A stretch of 64,000 bases of DNA from Actinoplanes auranticolor (GTDB lineage: Bacteria > Actinomycetota > Actinomycetes > Mycobacteriales > Micromonosporaceae). Each line of letters opens with the position of its first letter. Position 1 is the stretch's first letter. The stretch is from NCBI RefSeq assembly GCF_018332655.1, contig NZ_BOQL01000029.1, forward strand, positions 1 to 64,000. Direction: 5' to 3'. The position numbers and the translations under genes are program-made. This document shows positions 1 to 8,377 of the stretch, in pieces. A model generated the notes under the pieces. That model saw nothing but the letters and a program-made list of their open reading frames with translations. It did not search any database and had not been told where the DNA came from.

Positions 1-257
1 CATCAAACCCGGGGCTTGACAGGGCGCCCGGATCCCAGGGAGATTGCGTAGTCCGATAGCAAGGCTGCGAACCGAGCCAGGCAGATCACCGATCGCCAAC
101 GCCGGTGTGGGTCCCACGGACGGCGCGATGCTCGCCCTGATCATGGGCGCGGTGTCTCTCGGAGACCGGCACGGCCAACAGCTTCATCACCCTCATGCGT
201 TCCATGGGCAGCGACCAGCACCGTGGCCGCCCTGCCCGGACTCGAAGTCGGGCCGGC
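1..257. other. Left edge, no supported gene
   Basis: No reading frame here has a convincing start, ribosome site or recognisable family signature. The stretch lies downstream of the minus-strand TetR gene that ends at 258. Short hydrophobic-looking runs occur in two plus frames, which could mean a decayed gene, but I cannot name one. Confidence 0.5.
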
Positions 258-923
258 TTACCGGGCGAGCAGTTGCGCCAGGCGCTGTTCCAGGCCGTCG
301 AGGATGAGGTCGAGGCCGACAACAAACTCGTCGGCGTAGTTGTAGTCGGGACGCAGAGCGTGCTCGAACATCTCGGTGAGATGAGGATATGCATCGGCGG
401 GCAGGTGCTCGAGCATCCCGGCCGCCACCGTCTCCAGTTCGCTGGCGGTCGTGAACGGCAGACTCGCCTCCTGGATCACGAAACCATACACATAGCTGTC
501 GATCAATGAGAACGCGGTTGCCGCGCCGGCGATGTCGAAGCCGGCAGTGCGCAGGCAACCGATGACGGCGTCATGGTGGCGCAGCGTCGCCGAGCCGGCG
601 TTGGCACGGGAATCCATCAGCGCCACCGCCCATGTGTGACGACCGAGCACGGCGCGCACCGAGGCGGCCCGGTGGCGCATGGCAGCACGCCAGTCCCCGC
701 CAGGAGTGGGCAACTCGATCTCAGCGAAGATCCGGTCGACGAGCGCGTCGAGGATCTCGTCCTTACTGCGGACGTAGTGATACAGCGACATGGCCTCCAC
801 ACCGAGCCGCTGGGCGACCGCGCGCATCGAGACGGCGGCGGAGCCACGCTCGTCGGCTACCTCGACCGCGGCCCGTAGGACAGCATCGCGGCTGAGCGGC
901 GTCGTTCGGGTTCGAGGTGCCAT
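258..923 (-). CDS. TetR/AcrR-family transcriptional regulator
   Basis: This 221-residue protein is a DNA-binding repressor of the TetR family. Residues about 9-55 form the helix-turn-helix region, with the motif [20 protein letters not shown] typical of the family. The rest is an all-helical ligand and dimerisation domain resembling the TetR_C class. I chose the ATG at 923 because GGAGG lies five bases upstream; an upstream in-frame start at 956 lacks a ribosome site. The gene is divergent from the NAD(P)-binding protein at 1028, and the gap holds two palindromes that are good candidates for its operators. The likely role is repression of itself and of the divergent gene in response to a small molecule. 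The ligand cannot be read from the sequence. Confidence 0.9.
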   Translation of the reverse strand: MAPRTRTTPLSRDAVLRAAVEVADERGSAAVSMRAVAQRLGVEAMSLYHYVRSKDEILDALVDRIFAEIELPTPGGDWRAAMRHRAASVRAVLGRHTWAVALMDSRANAGSATLRHHDAVIGCLRTAGFDIAGAATAFSLIDSYVYGFVIQEASLPFTTASELETVAAGMLEHLPADAYPHLTEMFEHALRPDYNYADEFVVGLDLILDGLEQRLAQLLAR

Positions 924-957
924 CGCGCCCTCCGTCGTCTTCGAACATCTTGACAAT

Positions 958-991
958 CTTACGTCCGTAAGGTTGCCTTACACCTGTAAGG
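958..991. promoter_or_regulatory. Twin palindromic operators between tetR and the divergent gene
   Basis: Two inverted repeats lie in the divergent gap: CTTACG-TC-CGTAAG (958-971) and CCTTACA-CC-TGTAAGG (976-991). They share a TTAC(N)nGTAA core and their centres are 19 bp apart, about two helical turns. A TTGACA hexamer at 950-955 sits just beside the first one. This is the usual layout of a TetR-type operator controlling both directions. Binding by the adjacent regulator is inferred. Confidence 0.7.
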
Positions 992-1027
992 TTACCTCGG
1001 CTGACCGACGTTCCAGGAGGGACGGGC

Positions 1028-1750
1028 ATGACGGACCGACCGGTGGAGGGCCTCCGCCCGCTGAAAGTGTGCGTCGTTGGCGCGTCCGGCAAGCTGGGCC
1101 GCTACATGGTGAAGCACGCGCTCGCGCGGGGCTACGAGGTTGTCGGGGTGTGCCGGCCACAGAGCGTGGACAAGCTGGCCGACTTCGCCGACAAGATCAC
1201 GGTGGTACCGGGGGCGACGAACAACCCGTCCGTGATCGCGCGGGCCGTCGCCGGGTGCGACGGCGTACTCACGGTGCTGGTGCCATGGGGAGTGCACGGC
1301 TACGCGACGGGCACTGCCCAGGCGGTGCTCGACCACGCCGCGCCCGACGCGCGGCTGGTCTTCTCGTGCGGCTGGCACATCTCGCGCGACGGTACCGATG
1401 TCTACACGCGCAGACTGCGGGTGTTCATCGCGGTCGTCGGCTCGTTGGCCCGATGGCTGCGACTCGTCAACATCGATGACCAGGTGGAGGCATGCCGGTG
1501 TGTCTTCGCCAGCCACCGCCGGTGGACCGTCGTCCGGGGCAGCGACCTGGAGGAAGGCGACAGTCAGGGACTGCCGGTCTGGAGCCGCCACGTCGGCGAC
1601 GCGGTCCTCGCGAGCAACCGCACGCGCCGGGTCGACTTCGCGCTGTTCATGGTTGAGGCCCTCACCGACGACTCGCTCGTGCGTGAGGCACCCGCCATCG
1701 TCGGCTGCCGCACCCCTTCGGCGCTCGCCCACACTGCCATCCATCCCTGA
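1028..1750 (+). CDS. NAD(P)-binding NmrA/SDR-like protein
   Basis: A 240-residue Rossmann-fold protein of the atypical short-chain dehydrogenase or NmrA-like group. The dinucleotide-binding motif VVGASGKLGRYMV (GxxGxxG) sits at about residues 16-28 after a short N-terminal tail. The classical YxxxK catalytic pair is not evident, so it may be an NmrA-like redox sensor, a reductase or an epimerase. The start is well supported by AGGAGG at 1015-1020. It is divergent from the TetR regulator and is probably its target through the two palindromes at 958-991. The substrate is unknown. Confidence 0.8.
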   Translation: MTDRPVEGLRPLKVCVVGASGKLGRYMVKHALARGYEVVGVCRPQSVDKLADFADKITVVPGATNNPSVIARAVAGCDGVLTVLVPWGVHGYATGTAQAVLDHAAPDARLVFSCGWHISRDGTDVYTRRLRVFIAVVGSLARWLRLVNIDDQVEACRCVFASHRRWTVVRGSDLEEGDSQGLPVWSRHVGDAVLASNRTRRVDFALFMVEALTDDSLVREAPAIVGCRTPSALAHTAIHP

Positions 1751-1806
1751 ACGCGGACGCCAGATGCTGCGCGTCCTCGGCGAGCGGTTCGCGCACTGCC
1801 CATTCG

Positions 1807-1880
1807 TGGGGCGGGCGGGACTCGAACCCGCGACCGAGGGATTATGAGTCCCCTGCTCTAACCCACTGAGCTACCGCCCC
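1807..1880 (-). tRNA. tRNA with CAU anticodon, probably tRNA-Ile2
   Basis: A complete 74-nt cloverleaf reads on the minus strand: acceptor GGGGCGG/CCGCCCC, D arm GCTC/GAGC, anticodon stem GGGGA/TCCCT with loop CTCATAA, and T arm GCGGG-TTCGAGT-CCCGC. The anticodon CAT is at 1844-1846. The variable region CGGTC followed by the GCGGG T stem resembles tRNA-Ile2, whose CAU is converted to lysidine-AU by TilS, more than the usual elongator tRNA-Met. Elongator tRNA-Met remains possible. CCA is not encoded. Confidence 0.9.
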
Positions 1881-1951
1881 GTACCGGCGGCGATCCTATC
1901 CCGGCTGCTCAACTCCGAGCTACCGATCTTCGCCGCCGGCACGGTGAGCGG

Positions 1952-2104
1952 TTACTTTTCGTCGTCCTGTGGTTTCGCGTGGCCGGTGTCGTCGACCAGG
2001 TCCGGGGCCATGCTTCCGCCGTGGGCCTCCTGCGGCGGGTGCTCCTGGGACGGGTCGTGCGGGCCCTGGGTGACTTCCGGTTCGGGTTCCTTGTTCGCGT
2101 CCAT
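1952..2104 (-). CDS. Small hydrophilic acidic protein, unrecognised
   Basis: A possible 50-residue protein rich in Glu, Asp, Pro, Gln and His (it begins MDANKEPEPEVTQG and ends KPQDDEK). I recognise no family. It fills the space between the CAU tRNA and the divergent SMP-30-type gene, and its codons have the window's G/C third-position bias. The ribosome site is weak: GGAGG lies about 20 bases upstream. Such short disordered acidic proteins are common in Micromonosporaceae genomes. An alternative is that the reading frame is fortuitous. Confidence 0.4.
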   Translation of the reverse strand: MDANKEPEPEVTQGPHDPSQEHPPQEAHGGSMAPDLVDDTGHAKPQDDEK

Positions 2105-2165
2105 GGCCGGATCTCTACCCGGCTGCCTCCGTTTCAGGCGCGGGGCCTTCGGGGATGTGCCGGGC

Positions 2166-3038
2166 ATGACCGATGTGCGTGCACTCTCCCCCGACCGGTT
2201 CGAGCTCGGCGAGGGCAGCCGTTGGGTCGGTGACCGGGTCGTGCTGGTCGACATTCCGGCGGGCCGCCTTTTCGGTACGCCCACACCCACCGGTTCCGGC
2301 CCCCAGACTCTCACCCTGCTCGCCGAGCTCGACGTGCCGCTGGCCGCTGTCGCCCCCGTACGGGATGCGCCGGGAACCTGGCTCGCCGCGGCCGGGACCG
2401 GCTTCTGGCTGCTGGAGCCCACCGGGGCCCGGCAGCTCGCTGCCGCCGAGCCGGTCACCGGCAGGCAGTGGCGGATGAACGACGCCGCCGCCGATCCCGC
2501 CGGCCGGTTGTGGGCCGGCAGCATGGCCTGCGATCAGTCGCCGAAGGGCGGCGCCCTGTACCGCCTCGACCCGGACGGCAAAGTGCACACCGTCCTCACC
2601 GGGCTGACGATCGCCAACGGGCCCGCGCTGACCGCCGACGGGCGGACGATGTTCCTCTCCGACACTCCCCTCGGGCTGGTGCAGCGGTTCGACGTCGACC
2701 CGGCCACCGGGGAGCTCAGCGGGCGGCGGGAGTTCGTGCGGCTCGGTCCGGACGAGGGCTCCCCCGACGGGCTCACCGTGGACGCCGACGGGTTCCTCTG
2801 GGTGGCGTGTTTCGGCGGCGGGGCCGTGCGGCGCTACCGGCCCGACGGACAGCTGGATCGCGTCGTGCCGGTGCCGGCCCGGCAGCCGACCAGTGTGTGC
2901 CTCGCCGGTTCGCGGCTGGTCGTCACGAGTGGGCGCGGCGGCCTCGAGCAGCCCGGCCCGGACGACGGCGCCGTCCTGGTCACCGACGCCCCCGCGCAGG
3001 GGTTGCCCGCACTGGCGGTCAGCCGGCCGGCGAGCTGA
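2166..3038 (+). CDS. SMP-30/gluconolactonase-family protein
   Basis: A 290-residue six-bladed beta-propeller of the SMP-30/gluconolactonase/LRE family. These are metal-dependent lactonases hydrolysing sugar lactones or related esters. Family landmarks appear in order: FELGEGSRW near residue 12 (metal ligand Glu), RMNDAAADPAGRLWAGSM near 100, IANGPALTADGRTMFLSDT near 150, and SPDGLTVDADGFLWVA near 200, which carries the conserved Asp. The ATG at 2166 is chosen because translation begins just before the first propeller motif; the longer frame upstream has no family similarity. The stop codon lies inside a 10-bp hairpin facing the convergent FAD oxidoreductase. The physiological lactone is unknown. 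Confidence 0.85.
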   Translation: MTDVRALSPDRFELGEGSRWVGDRVVLVDIPAGRLFGTPTPTGSGPQTLTLLAELDVPLAAVAPVRDAPGTWLAAAGTGFWLLEPTGARQLAAAEPVTGRQWRMNDAAADPAGRLWAGSMACDQSPKGGALYRLDPDGKVHTVLTGLTIANGPALTADGRTMFLSDTPLGLVQRFDVDPATGELSGRREFVRLGPDEGSPDGLTVDADGFLWVACFGGGAVRRYRPDGQLDRVVPVPARQPTSVCLAGSRLVVTSGRGGLEQPGPDDGAVLVTDAPAQGLPALAVSRPAS

Positions 3039-3110
3039 CCGCCGGGCCGAAAAAGGACAAGACAGGACAGGACAGCGCCGGCGGTCAGGCGGCCGGCGAG
3101 CTGACCGTCG
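3014..3110. terminator. Pair of near-identical hairpins between convergent genes
   Basis: Two copies of almost the same hairpin lie here. The first has stem GGCGGTCAGC (3014-3023) and GCTGACCGCC (3034-3043) with a 10-nt loop. The second pairs 3079-3088 with 3101-3110 across a 12-nt loop, with one G-T pair. Each copy encloses the stop codon of one of the two convergent genes. The spacer reads as CCTTTTT on the minus strand. A bidirectional terminator is the natural reading. Confidence 0.65.
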
Positions 3111-4356
3111 CGCCGAGCGAGGACAGGACCTCGCCGGCCGTACGCCAGCCGCTGGCCAGGGCACCCTGGATGGACGGGCTGTCGCGGTGGTCCCCGGCCA
3201 CGAACAGGCCGTCGCCCAGCGCCACCGGCTTGCGGAGGCGGGCCTGCGGGACGTTCGCCGCCGGTAGGGCCTGGGGCAGTGTCACCACGCTCAGCAGCTC
3301 CCACTCGTCGGTCGGGACGCCGTACATCCGGGCCAGTTCCACCCGGATCACCGCCTCCGACGCGCCGGACGGCGCCGAGACGCCCACCGACGAGGCGGCG
3401 ATCAGCGATTTGCCCGCGGGGGCGTACTCGGGGGCCGCGTTCGACATGACGACCGTGTTCGCCACGATCTCGCGGCGGTCGCCGTCCAGCAGCAGGGTCG
3501 GTTCGTTGATCGGGGCGTGGTCCGCGCCGAAGTAGTACGTCGTCAGGCCGCGCATGTCCGGCACCGGCAGCCGGGGCAGCAGGGTCGCCGCCGTCGCCGG
3601 GTCGGTCGCCACGATGACCGCGCGGCAGCGCAGCTCGCCACCGTCCGTCACGACCACGCCCGGGCTGACCGACAGGGTCCGGGCGCCGACCAGCAGTTGC
3701 GGATACGGCAGCGGGCCCGCCACCGCCGCCGGCAGGGCGGCCATCCCGCCGGCCGGTACGCCGATCCGGCCCCGGGCGAACGAGCGCAGCACCATCGCCA
3801 GCACGTGGCTGGACGTGTCCAGGGACCGGTCGGCGAAGACCCCGGACAGGAACGGCCGCAGCACCTCCTCGATCATCCGGTGCGACAGGCCCGCGGCGCG
3901 CAGTGCCTCCTGGGTCGTCATCTCCGGGGCGTCGAGCAGCCGTGCCGGCGGGAACGTCGCGTACCGGGTCGCCAGCGCCGCGAACTTGAGGCGGTCGGCC
4001 AGCGAGCCGACCCCGGAGGTCAGCGTCCGCGGCGCCGAGCGGGGCTCGCGCAGCGGGTTCTCCAGGCGGTGCAGCCCCGGGCCGCGGCGCACGAGCACGC
4101 CGGCGGTGAAGTAGCGCATGTCCAGGGCGTCGACGTCGACCAGCGCGGGCACCCGCGGATAGGCCGTGTTGAGCACCTGGAAGCCGCGGTCCAGCCGCCA
4201 GCCGTCCATCACGTCGGTGGCCACCCGGCCGCCGATCCGGTCGGCCGCCTCCACCAGCAGCCAGTTCACCCCGGCGCGGTCCAGGCGCCGGGCAGCGGCG
4301 AGTCCGGCGAGACCGCCGCCGACGACGACGACGTCCACCGATACGGGCTGCGACAC
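3085..4356 (-). CDS. FAD-dependent oxidoreductase, amine oxidase/PPOX-like
   Basis: A protein of about 423 residues with an N-terminal FAD-binding Rossmann motif VVVVGGGLAGLAAARRL and the following ADRIGGRV box typical of the flavin amine oxidase, protoporphyrinogen oxidase and phytoene desaturase group. The C terminus carries the second FAD contact GDGLFVAGDHRDSPSIQGALASG. I chose GTG at 4356 because GAGG lies seven bases upstream; a GTG at 4362 sits too close to it. It is convergent with the SMP-30-type gene and appears monocistronic. The substrate cannot be assigned. Homologues are usually annotated only as NAD(P)/FAD-dependent oxidoreductases. Confidence 0.85.
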   Translation of the reverse strand: MSQPVSVDVVVVGGGLAGLAAARRLDRAGVNWLLVEAADRIGGRVATDVMDGWRLDRGFQVLNTAYPRVPALVDVDALDMRYFTAGVLVRRGPGLHRLENPLREPRSAPRTLTSGVGSLADRLKFAALATRYATFPPARLLDAPEMTTQEALRAAGLSHRMIEEVLRPFLSGVFADRSLDTSSHVLAMVLRSFARGRIGVPAGGMAALPAAVAGPLPYPQLLVGARTLSVSPGVVVTDGGELRCRAVIVATDPATAATLLPRLPVPDMRGLTTYYFGADHAPINEPTLLLDGDRREIVANTVVMSNAAPEYAPAGKSLIAASSVGVSAPSGASEAVIRVELARMYGVPTDEWELLSVVTLPQALPAANVPQARLRKPVALGDGLFVAGDHRDSPSIQGALASGWRTAGEVLSSLGATVSSPAA

Positions 4357-4439
4357 GGGCACACCTCACTGGAGGACAAACAACGCAGACCTCAGCCTAA
4401 CGGCGGTACCGGTCCCCGGCAGGGAGAAAGAAGAAGCGC

Positions 4440-6395
4440 CTATCTGGGTACGGCGCGGAACCAGGCCTCCCGGTCCCCCGGGTCGGGTCCGCGCCGGGGC
4501 AGCACCGGCGGCTCCTCGCCCGTGACCGCCGCGTAGTGGTCGAAGCGCGTGGTCAGCACCGCCTCGCCGCCGGTCAGGTCGGGCAGCGCGGCCACCACCT
4601 GCGGGATCCTGGCAGAGGGCAGGTCACCGCTCACCTCCAGGTACCCACCGGCGGGCGCCGTGTCGCACAAGACCGCGCCCACCCGGCCGAGCAGGGCCAG
4701 CACCGGATCCACCGCCTGCGGCGGCAGGTTGATCTCGAACCGCTCGATCGGCTGGCACACCCGGCTTCCGGCGCGGCGCAGCGCCGCGGTCACCACGACC
4801 GCGGCGAGATTGCGGAAGTCCGCCGCCACGGACGAGATCGACTTGTCGAACTTCTGATGCGGCTTGCTCTGTCGCGGCCAGTACTGCGAGGACGTCATGG
4901 TGACCGTGCAGTCGGTCACCGGCCAGCCCCGCAGGCCCTGCCGCAGGGCCGCCCGCATCCCCTGCTCCGTGGCCGCGACGAACGCCGGTGGCAGCCGGCC
5001 GGGTTCGATCCCGGGACTGAACTCGATGCCGTGTCCGACCGGGGCGGCGTCGACACGCAGTCCGATGCCCGCCAGGTACGGATTGCCCCGCTCCTGGAGC
5101 CGCTCCTCGGCCGTACCGGTGCCGGCGACCCGCTCGATGCACGCCGTCAGGGTGCCGGAGAACCGCACCCGGACGCCGTACCGGTCCTGCAGCAGAGCGG
5201 CGAGCACCTCCTTCTGGACCTCGCCGTGCAGGCGCACCACCGCCTGCTCCTGCTGCTCGTCGAGCCGCAGGTCGACCAGCGGATCCTCGTCGGCGAGCTC
5301 GGCCAGGCCGGCGAACATCGCCAGGCGCTGCGCCGGTTCGACCGGCTCGACGAGGGCCTGCCGGGTCGGCGGCGGGAAACGGTAGGCGTGGCGCCGCGGC
5401 GGATCCCCCACGAGCTGACCCACCCGGGCCGACAGCCCGCGTACCGCCGCGATCTGCCCGGCCGACACCGACGGCCGCACGACCACACCGGCGGGCTCGG
5501 TGACGGCGATCTCGGTCACCGTCTGGGGCCGGGCGCCGGGGAGCAGCACCCGATCCCGTACGCGGAGCTGCCCGGACCACAACCGCAGCCAGACGCGCCG
5601 GCCGTGGCTGTCGCGGTCGACGGCGAAGACCGTACCGGCGGGCGGCCCGTCCCGGTGCTCACCGCGGGGCAGCAGCTCGGCCAGGACCTGGCACAGCTCG
5701 CGTACCCCGGCGCCGGTGATCGCCGAGCCGTACGCCACCGGGGTGAGCTCGGTCCGTCGTACCGCGCGCCGGATCGCCCGCCGGACGTCACGGGCGCGTA
5801 CCCGCCGGTTCATCAGCCACCGGGCCGCCACCGCGTCGTCGACCTCGGCCACCGCCGCCACCACCGGCTCGGTGTCGAGACCGGCCGGGTGCACCCGGGC
5901 GTCGCGCCCGCCCTGCCCGGTGACCGTGGTGAGCACAACCGGGTGCGCCGCGAGCCGGCGCCGGATCTGGGCCAGGACGGTGCCGACGTCGGCGCCGCTG
6001 CGGTCGACCTTGTTCACGAACACCACCGTGGGTACGCCGATGCGGCGCAGCGCCCGCCAGATGGCCACGGTCTGCGGCTGGACGCCCTCCACGGCGGAGA
6101 CCACGAGCACGGCGGCGTCGAGCACGGCCAGCGAACGCTCGACCTCGGCGATGAAATCGGGGTGGCCCGGGGTGTCCAACAGGTTGATCATCAGATCACC
6201 GACGGCGATGGACGTGACGGCCGCCCGGATGGTGATGCCGCGCCGGCGCTCCAGCTCCATCGAGTCGGTGCGGGTGGTACCGGCGTCGACGCTCCCGGGC
6301 CGGGACACGGCCCCGGCCTCGTACAGCAGGCGCTCGGTCAGACTGGTTTTGCCGGCGTCAACATGGGCGACGATCCCGAGGTTCAACAAGGGCAA
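4440..6395 (-). CDS. Tet(M)/OtrA-type ribosomal protection GTPase
   Basis: A 651-residue translational GTPase of the ribosomal protection class, related to EF-G. These bind the ribosome and dislodge tetracycline. GTPase motifs are intact: AHVDAGKTS (G1), RGITI (G2), DTPGH (G3), NKVD (G4) and GSAITG (G5). They are followed by EF-G-like domains II-V, including the region NPYLAGIGLRVDAAP. The N terminus resembles Otr(A) of Streptomyces. The start is TTG at 6395 with GGAG seven bases upstream. The leader of more than 300 bp contains a strong terminator and an overlapping upstream reading frame, suggesting drug-responsive attenuation. Chromosomal copies can be intrinsic and need not confer clinical-level resistance. 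Confidence 0.9.
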   Translation of the reverse strand: MPLLNLGIVAHVDAGKTSLTERLLYEAGAVSRPGSVDAGTTRTDSMELERRRGITIRAAVTSIAVGDLMINLLDTPGHPDFIAEVERSLAVLDAAVLVVSAVEGVQPQTVAIWRALRRIGVPTVVFVNKVDRSGADVGTVLAQIRRRLAAHPVVLTTVTGQGGRDARVHPAGLDTEPVVAAVAEVDDAVAARWLMNRRVRARDVRRAIRRAVRRTELTPVAYGSAITGAGVRELCQVLAELLPRGEHRDGPPAGTVFAVDRDSHGRRVWLRLWSGQLRVRDRVLLPGARPQTVTEIAVTEPAGVVVRPSVSAGQIAAVRGLSARVGQLVGDPPRRHAYRFPPPTRQALVEPVEPAQRLAMFAGLAELADEDPLVDLRLDEQQEQAVVRLHGEVQKEVLAALLQDRYGVRVRFSGTLTACIERVAGTGTAEERLQERGNPYLAGIGLRVDAAPVGHGIEFSPGIEPGRLPPAFVAATEQGMRAALRQGLRGWPVTDCTVTMTSSQYWPRQSKPHQKFDKSISSVAADFRNLAAVVVTAALRRAGSRVCQPIERFEINLPPQAVDPVLALLGRVGAVLCDTAPAGGYLEVSGDLPSARIPQVVAALPDLTGGEAVLTTRFDHYAAVTGEEPPVLPRRGPDPGDREAWFRAVPR

Positions 6396-6661
6396 GGCAG
6401 ATCTCCACGGTAGGACGGTCCAGGGTCCGGAGCGTGGAAGCTGCTCGCATTGTCACTCCTCGTGGAGATGGTCGGGCCGGCGCGGCGGCAGGCAGCCGCG
6501 GCGTCGTCATGCAGATATACCGGGCCGTCGCAGCGGCCGCGACCGGTTTTCCGGTGGCGCCGGGGTCCAGATACGGAAAACGGCCACCGAAGTGGCCGCT
6601 GACGTGCGGGAGAGCCCACCGCAACGTGGGGTTTCAGAGGGCTCGGCCCCTGAGTAGACAT
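6383..6661 (-). CDS. Candidate leader ORF of the ribosomal protection gene
   Basis: A 92-codon frame starts at ATG 6661, runs through the terminator hairpin at 6577-6598 and ends 13 nt inside the ribosomal protection gene in another frame. It begins MSTQGPSPLKPHVAVG and the hairpin region encodes RQRPLRWPF. The composition is not that of a folded protein. The arrangement fits a leader peptide whose translation opens the hairpin or couples to the TTG start. The ribosome site is weak, with a G-run about 12 bases upstream, so this is a hypothesis. Confidence 0.35.
   Translation of the reverse strand: MSTQGPSPLKPHVAVGSPARQRPLRWPFSVSGPRRHRKTGRGRCDGPVYLHDDAAAACRRAGPTISTRSDNASSFHAPDPGPSYRGDLPCPC
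6577..6598 (-). terminator. Attenuator-like terminator in the leader
   Basis: On the minus strand CGGCCAC-TTCG-GTGGCCG is followed directly by TTTT. It is a stable UUCG-capped stem with a short U tract, about 180 nt upstream of the ribosomal protection start. Upstream of it, GAGCCC and GGGCTC can pair around an inner CCCAC/GTGGG stem, giving an alternative structure. Premature termination relieved by ribosome stalling is the inferred mechanism. Confidence 0.6.
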
Positions 6662-6706
6662 GCGAGAAGGCCCCCGCTTGCGCTGTCCGCAAGTAGAGGC
6701 CTTCGC
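6662..6706. other. Stem-loop downstream of tRNA-Asn
   Basis: AAGGCC pairs with GGCCTT, extended by GCG/CGC, and encloses an inner CTTGC/GCAAG stem. It lies immediately 3' of the minus-strand tRNA-Asn. It could be a processing or termination element for the tRNA or the first structure of the downstream leader. There is no clear U tract. Confidence 0.45.
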
Positions 6707-6713
6707 TGACTTG

Positions 6714-6786
6714 CTCCCCCGATTGGACTCGAACCAATAACCTGCCGGTTAACAGCCGGCTGCTCTGCCAATTGAGCTACAGGGGA
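6714..6786 (-). tRNA. tRNA-Asn (GUU)
   Basis: A 73-nt cloverleaf reads on the minus strand with acceptor TCCCCTG/CGGGGGA, D arm GCTC/GAGC, anticodon stem GCCGG/CCGGC with loop CTGTTAA (anticodon GTT), and T arm ATTGG-TTCGAGT-CCAAT. The discriminator base is G and CCA is not encoded. It lies upstream of, and in the same direction as, the ribosomal protection gene. Confidence 0.95.
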
Positions 6787-6993
6787 TCGAACCGTCACCT
6801 CCGCTCCCGCTTCCGCGGTAGTGGTGGCGACCGGAACGACAATACATCACCGCCCGCCCGGGGCGAAAACGGGTGACCCGGCGCGCCGGGGCGCGCGCAA
6901 CAGGGATGAAACACGGACCGGGGGCATGACTGCGGTGCAGGATGGGTAAGCACCTCATCGACGCACGAGCGTCACCGAACGGAAGGAGCCGCC

Positions 6994-7314
6994 ATGCGCG
7001 GAAAGCTCATGTTCATCACGGGTCTCGCGGCGGGCTTCGTCCTGGGCAGCCGTGCCGGCCGGGAGAAGTACGAAGAGATCACCGCCAACGCCAAGAAGGT
7101 GTGGGAGCACCCGACGGTCCAGGAGGCCGCCGGAGTCGCCCAGGCGCAGGCCAACAAGCTCTACACCGAGGGCAAGGACAAGCTGAACGACTCCAAGCTC
7201 GGTGAGAAGCTCAAGTCCGCCAGCACCAGCTCGGGCACGGGCTCCGAGACCAGCACGCTGTCCACCAGCGGGTCCGGGATGACCTCGTCGAACGGCACCG
7301 GCACCACGTACTGA
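6994..7314 (+). CDS. YtxH-domain protein
   Basis: A 106-residue protein with one N-terminal membrane segment, LMFITGLAAGFVLGSRAGREKYEEI, which is the hallmark of YtxH-like proteins. A charged helical stretch and a Ser/Thr/Gly-rich tail follow (about residues 75-106). AAGGAG nine bases upstream fixes the start. The function of YtxH proteins is poorly defined; some are linked to envelope stress. The gene appears monocistronic and ends in the strong hairpin at 7330-7362 shared with the convergent isomerase-like gene. Confidence 0.85.
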   Translation: MRGKLMFITGLAAGFVLGSRAGREKYEEITANAKKVWEHPTVQEAAGVAQAQANKLYTEGKDKLNDSKLGEKLKSASTSSGTGSETSTLSTSGSGMTSSNGTGTTY

Positions 7315-7329
7315 CAAGTACCGCCTCTC

Positions 7330-7362
7330 AAGGCCCGGCCCACGCATCGTGGGCCGGGCCTT
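7330..7362. terminator. Bidirectional rho-independent-type terminator
   Basis: A 15-bp perfect stem, AAGGCCCGGCCCACG and its complement, closes a CAT loop and is followed by T on the plus strand. It is only eight bases from the stop codon of the convergent minus-strand gene, so it can serve both. Confidence 0.85.
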
Positions 7363-7369
7363 TGGCGTG

Positions 7370-8377
7370 TCAGGAGGACGACGAGAAGGCCGCGTCGAAG
7401 GCCGCGCTCGGCGCGTCGAAGGCCAGCCGGCGCACGAACTGCAGCGCCTCCGGGGCGCCGACCAGGCGGTCCATGCCGGCGTCCTCCCACTCCACGGAGA
7501 GCGGGCCGGTGTAGCCGATCGCGTTCAGGGCGCGGAAGCAGTCCTCCCACGGCACGTCGCCGTGCCCGGTGGAGACGAAGTCCCAGCCCCGGCGCAGGTC
7601 GGCCCACGGCAGGTGGGAGGCCATCCGGCCGCGGCGGCCGTCACCGGTACGCACCTTCGCGTCCTTGCAGTCGACGTGGTAGATCTTGTCGGCGAACTCG
7701 AGGATGAAGTTCACCGGATCGAGGTCCTGCCAGACGAAGTGCGACGGGTCCCAGTTGAGCCCGAACGCCGGCCGGTTGCCGATCGCCTCCAGGGTGCGCC
7801 GGGTGGTCCAGTAGTCGTACGCGATCTCGCTGGGGTGCACCTCGTGGGCGAACCGCACCCCCTCGGCGTCGAAGACGTCCAGGATCGGGTTCCACCGGTC
7901 GGCGAAGTCCTGGTAGCCGCGCTCGATCATGGCCGGCGGCACCGGCGGGAACATGGCCACGGTGTGCCAGATCGAGGAGCCGGTGAAGCCCACGACGGTG
8001 TCCACGCCGAGCTTGGCGGCGGCCCGGGCGGTGTCCTTCATCCGCTCGGCGGCGCGCTGCCGTACCCCCTCGGCCGCGCCGTCGCCCCAGATCGCCGCGG
8101 GCAGGATGTCCTGGTGCCGCTCGTCGATCGGGTGGTCGCAGACCGCCTGGCCGACGAGGTGGTTGGAGATCGCGAAGACCTTCAGGTTGTGCTTCGCGAG
8201 CTGCTCGCGCTTGCGGTCGACGTAGTCGTCCTCGGCCAGCGCCCGGTCGACCTCGAAGTGGTCACCCCAGCAGGCGATCTCCAGGCCGTCGTAGCCCCAC
8301 TCGGCAGCCAGCCGGCAGACCTCCTCGAACGGCAGGTCGGCCCACTGGCCGGTGAAGAGCGTGATGGGTCGCGCCAT
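7370..8377 (-). CDS. Sugar phosphate isomerase/epimerase-like TIM barrel
   Basis: A 335-residue protein of the xylose-isomerase-like TIM barrel superfamily (AP_endonuc_2 fold), which isomerises or epimerises sugars and inositol derivatives using a divalent metal. Family features include [18 protein letters not shown] near the N terminus, [14 protein letters not shown] near residue 180, the metal-site stretch [13 protein letters not shown], and [14 protein letters not shown] near 270. I chose ATG 8377, which has GGGAG eight bases upstream; a longer frame upstream is Pro/Gly-rich noise. It is the last gene of the minus-strand carbohydrate cluster, so it probably acts on the imported or oxidised sugar. 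The exact substrate is unknown. Confidence 0.85.
   Translation of the reverse strand: MARPITLFTGQWADLPFEEVCRLAAEWGYDGLEIACWGDHFEVDRALAEDDYVDRKREQLAKHNLKVFAISNHLVGQAVCDHPIDERHQDILPAAIWGDGAAEGVRQRAAERMKDTARAAAKLGVDTVVGFTGSSIWHTVAMFPPVPPAMIERGYQDFADRWNPILDVFDAEGVRFAHEVHPSEIAYDYWTTRRTLEAIGNRPAFGLNWDPSHFVWQDLDPVNFILEFADKIYHVDCKDAKVRTGDGRRGRMASHLPWADLRRGWDFVSTGHGDVPWEDCFRALNAIGYTGPLSVEWEDAGMDRLVGAPEALQFVRRLAFDAPSAAFDAAFSSSS

Noticed and set aside
1-257. A truncated gene at the left edge
   Set aside because: Short hydrophobic runs appear in two frames but no family or start could be supported.
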